DNA of 64,000 nucleotides from Hemicordylus capensis. Lineage: Eukaryota > Chordata > Lepidosauria > Squamata > Cordylidae. Position numbers and translations under genes: made by a program. The stretch's first letter is position 1, and each line of letters opens with the position of its first letter. The stretch spans positions 149,931,501 to 149,995,500 of the forward strand of contig NC_069661.1 of NCBI RefSeq assembly GCF_027244095.1. The letters run 5' to 3'. The notes under the pieces were generated by a model. That model saw only the letters and a program-made list of their open reading frames with translations. It was not told the DNA's origin and did no database searches. Positions 61,501 through 64,000 of the stretch are shown piece by piece.

Positions 61501-62927
61501 CAGTCCTCTGTCTCCAACAGTAGCCAGTCAGGTGTCTTTGGAAGTGATCTTATTTTTATATTATTTGAAGATTTATTATCTGTTTTATACAACTTTCAAA
61601 ACAAGGCATTTTCTGTTTGTATCCAACATCTTTACTCAGATTGCATCTGAACAGTAAGGTGAATGTCCAGTAGCCATAGATAAGCCTGAATTTGTTTTTA
61701 AGGCCATCTGTGCTAGTGACTGTAACAGTAAGACAGGGAGGCGTGAAGTTGAATTTTTGCAACTATTTTGGAACACTGATAAATCTGCTTTTCTTTCAGG
61801 GGATTCTGTACTATAAACTTAAATTGGTTTAATTGCCATGTTTTCCTTTCCTGTAAGGGACGGGTATCTCTAAGGAAGCGCATTACATCAGAAGTTCAAG
61901 GACTCCTTGGTCAAAACTAGAATACACTGATTAAATTTTTTTTAAAAAAAAACTGGTTGAAATTTCTCTGTGGATATGAACTATAAATCTGGACTCTAAG
62001 TCCAGGGCTTTACAAATTAAAAGCACAATCCTATACATGTTTACTCCAGCAGAGAGCCAGCGTGGTGTAGTGGTTAGAGTGCTGGACTAGGACTGGAGAG
62101 ATCCAAGTTCAAATCCGCATTCAGCCATGAAACTAGCTGAGTAACTCAGGGCCAATCACTTCTCTCTCAGCCTAACCTACTTCACAGGGTTGTTGTGAAA
62201 GAGAAACTCAAGTATGTAGTACACCACTCTGGGCTCCTTGGAGGAAGAGCAAGATATAAATGTAAAAATAATAATAATAATAATAATACTCAGACGTAAG
62301 TCCCACTGCAGTCAATTGGCTTATTTCCAAGTACAGTGGTCCCTCTACTTACGAAATTAATCCGTTCCGAATGCACATTTGTAAGTCGAAAAGTTCATAA
62401 GTCGAAAAGCGGTTTCCCATAGGAATGCATTGGAAACGGATTAATGCGTTCCGGAGCCTAGAAAAAAGACCCAGACCCCCAGTAAGGCTTGCAAACTGCA
62501 CAGGAACATTTCTTTTCAAGAATAAACAGGCAGTAAACAGGCAGGCAAGTCAAGGAAACCACATGTAAAATTTGTAAGTCGAGGAAACCCCATCTAAAAA
62601 TTTGTAAGTCGAAAAAACCGCATCTAAAACCGGATCTAAAACTGCCGTTTGTAACTCGAAAAATACTTATGTCGAGTAGTTCGTAAGTCGAGGGACCACT
62701 GTATGTATAAACAGCATTGCAGCCTAAACAATCGTTCTGTTATACAGTATGTAGTCACTTACATAGAGAACTGAGAGGGGTCCACTGAATCTTTTTGTCT
62801 GGATTCCAAGAAGATACTTTAATTGGGAGGTAAAGACGTGCACAGCAGCAGCAGTGGTGAATCCCCGTACCAGGGGTTCCGTCAGATAAATAGCTACAAA
62901 TCCAAATCGAAGGAAACCTAAACACAA
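40029..62927 (-). CDS. SLC26A5: SLC26A5 (prestin), last 14 coding exons, 5' end outside window
   Basis: SLC26 anion transporter / motor protein; in mammals it drives outer hair cell electromotility, in other vertebrates mainly anion exchange. Exons on minus: 62927-62763, 58489-58337, 56895-56813, 56716-56569, 55647-55534, 55103-55026, 53063-52968, 50540-50434, 48044-47975, 46493-46401, 44956-44846, 42767-42555, 41853-41799, 40192-40029 (TAA). Phases close over 549 codons. Exon sizes (165, 153, 83, 148, 114, 78, 96, 107, 70 and so on) agree with those I recall for mammalian prestin. Membrane part: [27 protein letters not shown], and TM10 [16 protein letters not shown] with the Ser-Arg pair of the anion site. 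The STAS domain runs from exon 14 on, with DSVGVK in exon 17. The C-tail is short and ends STPTS. The neighbour PSMC2 and [15 protein letters not shown] in exon 10 favour A5 over A4 or A6. Intact. Confidence 0.96.
40466..40507 (+). repeat. Imperfect GT/GTCT microsatellite
   Basis: Run of TGTGTGTGTCTGTG units in prestin intron 18, near the 3' end of the gene. Confidence 0.8.
41610..41743. mobile_element. Foldback insertion with 15-bp target duplication
   Basis: 134-bp insert flanked by exact ACTATAGGAAGTTAG (41595-41609, 41744-41758). 41641-41686 and 41698-41743 are inverted arms of 46 bp with 2 mismatches (CAAGCAAAAAAGGAG...), with an 11-nt loop. Not a recognised family. Confidence 0.8.
42234..42493. 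mobile_element. Foldback MITE in prestin intron 17
   Basis: Ends CATTGGCTGACATGATGTG and CATCATTTTAGCCAATG, with matching inner blocks (TTCTGCCCTGG/CCAGGGCAGA, AGAGCCAG/CTGGTTCT). The two halves are complementary over most of 260 bp. No coding. Confidence 0.75.
42818..42906 (+). repeat. Compound (GT)n(GA)n microsatellite
   Basis: About 19 GT units passing directly into about 25 GA units, 50 bp from the acceptor side of prestin exon 17. The translated Cys-Val or Arg-Glu frames are artefacts. Confidence 0.97.
44144..44457 (+). mobile_element. Chimeric 5S rRNA-tRNA SINE, near full length
   Basis: CTTGTCTTGTGGTAGCAAG, 5S-like AAACAGGGTTTGCCCTGG and ATGGGAGACTAC, then a clear tRNA-like part (GAGCATCTAGCTGCTTGC, CCAAGTTCCATCCCTGG), then the shared body and the tail TTCCTATGTTCCTATG. 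The best evidence that both heads belong to one element. Confidence 0.8.
44555..44822 (+). mobile_element. SINE-like retroelement, GGAAGGGCGG tail family
   Basis: Older copy with CAGCACGGCATCCCTCCAG, GAGTCCTTTGGGGACAGG and AAAGTGGTATATAAAT. Ends 24 bp before prestin exon 16's donor side. Confidence 0.6.
45285..45521 (+). mobile_element. tRNA-derived SINE (GGCGCAG type)
   Basis: TTAAGTGGCGCAGCAGGG, B box CCGGTTCAAATCCCC, AATATAGGAAGGTGC, CCTCCTGTATTCTACC and tail TTTACCTTTTACC. Confidence 0.8.
45712..45899 (+). mobile_element. tRNA-headed SINE sharing the 5S-SINE body
   Basis: GGACTGTAGCTCAGTGATAA (A box), CAGGTGCAATCCCTGG (B box), then the GCCAGTCAGTGTAGAAAG and CAATGATCAGACTTGG body. Truncated tail. 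Confidence 0.75.
46966..47480. mobile_element. GC-rich DNA element with hairpins, plus GT run
   Basis: Perfect 17-bp hairpin TGTGCTGGGAGAGCGGG at 46988-47026. Middle with GGCTCCGTCACAGAGCC and GGGATCGGGGGCTGCC. A terminal hairpin with arms ACGACTGCAGGAAAG lies at 47409-47461. A (GT)n run at 47310-47360 is inserted or expanded inside. Related to 56985-57440 in the opposite orientation. Confidence 0.5.
48629..49389. mobile_element. hAT-like MITE, TAGGGATGTGCA family, copy F (long)
   Basis: TAGAGGTGTGCACAGAACGG to CTGCACACCCCTA. Multiple GGAACATTCCGAG-type palindromes at both ends. 761 bp, the longest copy here. Flanks do not show a clear octamer. Confidence 0.6.
49573..49690 (-). mobile_element. 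Retroelement 3' tail
   Basis: TTTATTTATCTATCTATCAC followed by CATACTGCTTGGCATGTG and GGTGGCATACATAAGTTAAA, a minus-strand LINE/SINE tail pattern. 49691-50430 beyond it shows nothing recognisable. Confidence 0.4.
51671..51916. mobile_element. Long palindromic MITE, copy d (best preserved)
   Basis: Arms of about 105 bp, GAGGTCATTCACACAATCAA on the left and its near-exact complement on the right, with few mismatches and a short unpaired centre that includes GAAGTGATTGTGTGG. It would fold into one long hairpin. Confidence 0.85.
52475..52727 (-). mobile_element. Sauria SINE, full length
   Basis: Minus-strand copy: tail of 12 or so AAT units (52475-52509), GCTCTTCCTCCAAGGAGCCC, B box complement GGGGATTTGAACTC, head complement ending CCACGCTGGCT. 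Confidence 0.93.
54222..54595. mobile_element. hAT-like MITE, TAGGGATGTGCA family, copy G
   Basis: TAGGGATGTGCCCAAATCA to TTTCATGCACATCCTTA. Approximate flanks TTGCATAT and TTACATAC. Ends 7 bp before a Tigger MITE. Confidence 0.7.
54603..54940. mobile_element. Tigger-type MITE
   Basis: CAGGTTGAGTATCCCTTATC and the complement of CAGATTGAGTATCCCTTATC at the right end, with TA on both sides (54601-54602, 54941-54942). Contains CCAAAATCTGGAATGC and its complement. Confidence 0.88.
56067..56361 (+). mobile_element. Chimeric 5S-tRNA SINE, full length
   Basis: TTGTAGCAATCATCACTTG start, 5S-like CTTAGCTAAGCAGGGTC and GAATGGGAGACTAG (56095-56145), degenerate tRNA part, body CTGCCAGTCTGTGAAGAC, tail TTCCTATGTTCCTATG. 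Confidence 0.8.
56565..56572 (-). other. Non-canonical GC 5' splice site, prestin intron after exon 56716-56569
   Basis: The exon ends AATCAG and the intron begins GCAAGT (56568 downwards). The rest of the donor matches the consensus perfectly, as is usual for GC-AG introns, and the acceptor at 55649-55648 is a normal AG. Reading frame and exon length (148 nt) require this boundary. Confidence 0.9.
56985..57440. mobile_element. GC-rich DNA element with terminal hairpin
   Basis: GATTCTCACGATC, then a hairpin with arms GTGGAAAGC (57000-57039), CCCGATCCCCGTCGGCTCC and GTGATGGAGCC in the middle. Shares blocks with the reverse complement of 46966-47480. Confidence 0.5.
58090..58270 (-). mobile_element. 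tRNA-headed SINE, diverged
   Basis: The plus strand reads ACTCAGTACTGTCTACTCTG, CTCCAGGGTTTCAGATAGG and GAACCTGGGACCTTCTGG, the complement of the 45712-45899 family. Confidence 0.6.
58490..60870. other. Prestin intron segment without recognised genes
   Basis: About 2.4 kb. 60525-60585 holds a 15-bp-arm palindrome (GGGCTGGTCATTCAC and complement) inside a GC-richer block (60470-60660), probably a MITE relic. The rest shows no family that I can name. Confidence 0.4.
60882..61103 (-). pseudogene. Unidentified exon-like open frame inside prestin intron
   Basis: A 222-nt block open in one minus-strand frame, bordered by a plausible acceptor (pyrimidine-rich tract, then CCACAG) and a donor (CAG then GTAATG). 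The frame reads [17 protein letters not shown], later [15 protein letters not shown], then [14 protein letters not shown] and FHSELREAI. It is not prestin: exons on either side join in phase without it. A TGA lies in frame just upstream at 61117 and a stop in the donor. Codon usage looks protein-like and the flanks are unlike a processed copy, since splice-like ends remain. I do not recognise the family. It may be a displaced exon copied at DNA level from another gene, or an intronic gene remnant. Confidence 0.5.
61104..62050. other. Intron segment with a second coding-like scrap
   Basis: Mostly unrecognised. At 61859-61919 the plus strand reads [19 protein letters not shown] and a stop after a splice-acceptor-like pyrimidine tract, which looks like a protein C-terminus. 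It is too short to assign and could be chance. Confidence 0.25.
62055..62288 (+). mobile_element. Sauria SINE, full length
   Basis: AGCCAGCGTGGTGTAGTGG head, B box AAGTTCAAATCCGC, body CCTAACCTACTTCACAGGG, AAT tail. Confidence 0.93.
62334..62701. mobile_element. Mariner/Tigger-type MITE
   Basis: CAGTGGTCCCTCTACTTACG and AAGTCGAGGGACCACTG termini, TA on both sides (62332-62333, 62702-62703). Internal repeats of TTGTAAGTCGA. 368 bp. Confidence 0.88.
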
Positions 62928-64000
62928 CTAAAGGAGAGACAGAAAAGAATCATGTTCTATGCCATCTACCGTAATGTTAAAGCCAGCATTACACAGTGCC
63001 ACAGAGCAGAGAGGTCACTGCCTTTCCCCTCATGTTCAACCCACTGAATCAAACACAAATTAATCTCCAATAAAACCATCTCTGTCCCCTTTCTTTGAAG
63101 CATTCAGACACTTCTTTCACCACCTAGCCAAAAATGCTAAAGCATGCCAATACTGCCTGGTCTAATGTTTGCATGTTTTGCAAGAAACAGTGGGGAAGGA
63201 ATATTTATTTATTATAGATGTATATACACTGTAGGTTTGTTTATATGAGAGAAAACAGTTCTTTTGCTGCCTTAGTCCCCAGCTAGTGTGTGCATATGGA
63301 AGTTACTATGCACAGCAGGAGTTGGCCCGAGTTGGCAACATGGCAGCAGCGTGTCTTAAGCACTCCTTAATATGATGTCCTTTTTGTGGAACTTGGGAGG
63401 TTTATTTTAAGTATTTTATCAGGAATTGTTTTATTTTGTACTGTGCAGCCGCATTGTGGAATCAGTGTTGTGGAATTGCTTTATCTTGCACTGTGGAACA
63501 GCAAAGATTGGACTGCTGAAAAGAGAGCCAGAGACAATAGCCTTGGTCAGCAACTCCCTCCAAGCCTTCAGAACTAAGGGAAATTAGTTTTTATTAGTTC
63601 TTTGAATCCTTATTCATGATATAAGGATTCGCAGAATCTCATGTCAGCCCCATATGAGGACGTCCTTTTGGGGAGGCGACAAGGTGTTACAGGAGACGCT
63701 GAGCGGAACAAAGCAGTTTCTTGGGGAGTTGCAAGAGAGAGCCCAGTTCCCGGTGCTTGGAATATCAGAAGATAAGGATTGTTTTATTGAGTTTGGCTAG
63801 GAGTTCGCCTAGGAAGGACGTAATTCCAGCCCTTGGCAGATCTGGTAATTGCTCAAGAAGCTGCAAAGCACAAGGAGTGCGCTTTAGCTTCCTGAGTCAT
63901 GCAGAGGGCTGTTGCTACAGGTCCTAGTCGAATAAGGAAAGAGTGTTTTTGACAAATTGCTGTTTCTTCCTGCAAGTGATGCCTCAAAGTGAATCCTCAA
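62928..64000. other. Prestin intron 5 (partial), nothing recognised
   Basis: About 1.1 kb upstream of the first prestin exon in the window. No further prestin exon is present. 63300-64000 has moderately GC-rich unassigned sequence. Confidence 0.5.

Noticed and set aside
61859-61919. Plus-strand C-terminal-like peptide [19 protein letters not shown]
   Set aside because: Too short, opposite strand to the exon-like frame nearby, no supporting context; kept only as a note.
40029-62927. SLC26A4 or SLC26A6 instead of SLC26A5
   Set aside because: TM10 and STAS residues match prestin better, and the PSMC2 neighbour fits the known SLC26A5 location.

Overview
The window is nuclear DNA of a squamate reptile, most likely a lizard. 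Two things support this. The three protein-coding genes lie in the order and orientation known from amniotes: DNAJC2 on minus, PSMC2 on plus, SLC26A5 on minus. The introns also carry Sauria-type tRNA SINEs, CR1 and L1 LINE ends, and many young non-autonomous DNA transposons, a mix typical of squamates. I cannot name the species.

Layout. Positions 78-22230 (minus) hold the first 13 coding exons of DNAJC2 (MPP11/ZRF1, a ribosome-associated and nuclear J-protein); the 3' end of the gene lies left of the window. Positions 22231-23445 are the divergent promoter interval. Positions 23446-36382 (plus) hold all 12 coding exons of PSMC2 (26S proteasome ATPase Rpt1, 433 codons), with a poly(A) signal at 36486. 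A 1.8 kb tail-to-tail gap follows. Positions 40029-62927 (minus) hold the last 14 coding exons of SLC26A5 (prestin), with a roughly 1.7 kb 3' UTR running to about 38290; its 5' exons lie right of the window. Exon phases close perfectly in all three genes and I see no damage in any of them. The genes do not form a pathway; they are conserved neighbours. DNAJC2 and PSMC2 are both proteostasis housekeeping genes with CpG-rich, TATA-less start regions, whereas prestin is a membrane protein of hair cells.

The rest is intron and intergenic sequence dominated by layered mobile elements. The main ones are a nearly pristine internally deleted Tc1 element with 263-bp inverted repeats; a hAT-like family with 8-bp target duplications in at least five places; two different hAT elements sharing one octamer that is present three times in a row; long palindromic MITEs, one with a second MITE nested in it; Helitron-like elements carrying purine-rich cores; a chimeric 5S rRNA-tRNA SINE whose tail resembles that of the local CR1; Tigger/mariner-type MITEs; an L1 insertion with an 18-bp target duplication; and a 46-bp-arm foldback insertion 55 nt from a prestin splice site. 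One unexplained exon-like open frame with splice-site-like ends (60882-61103) lies in prestin intron 6. I saw no endogenous retrovirus, CRISPR array, tRNA gene or rRNA gene.
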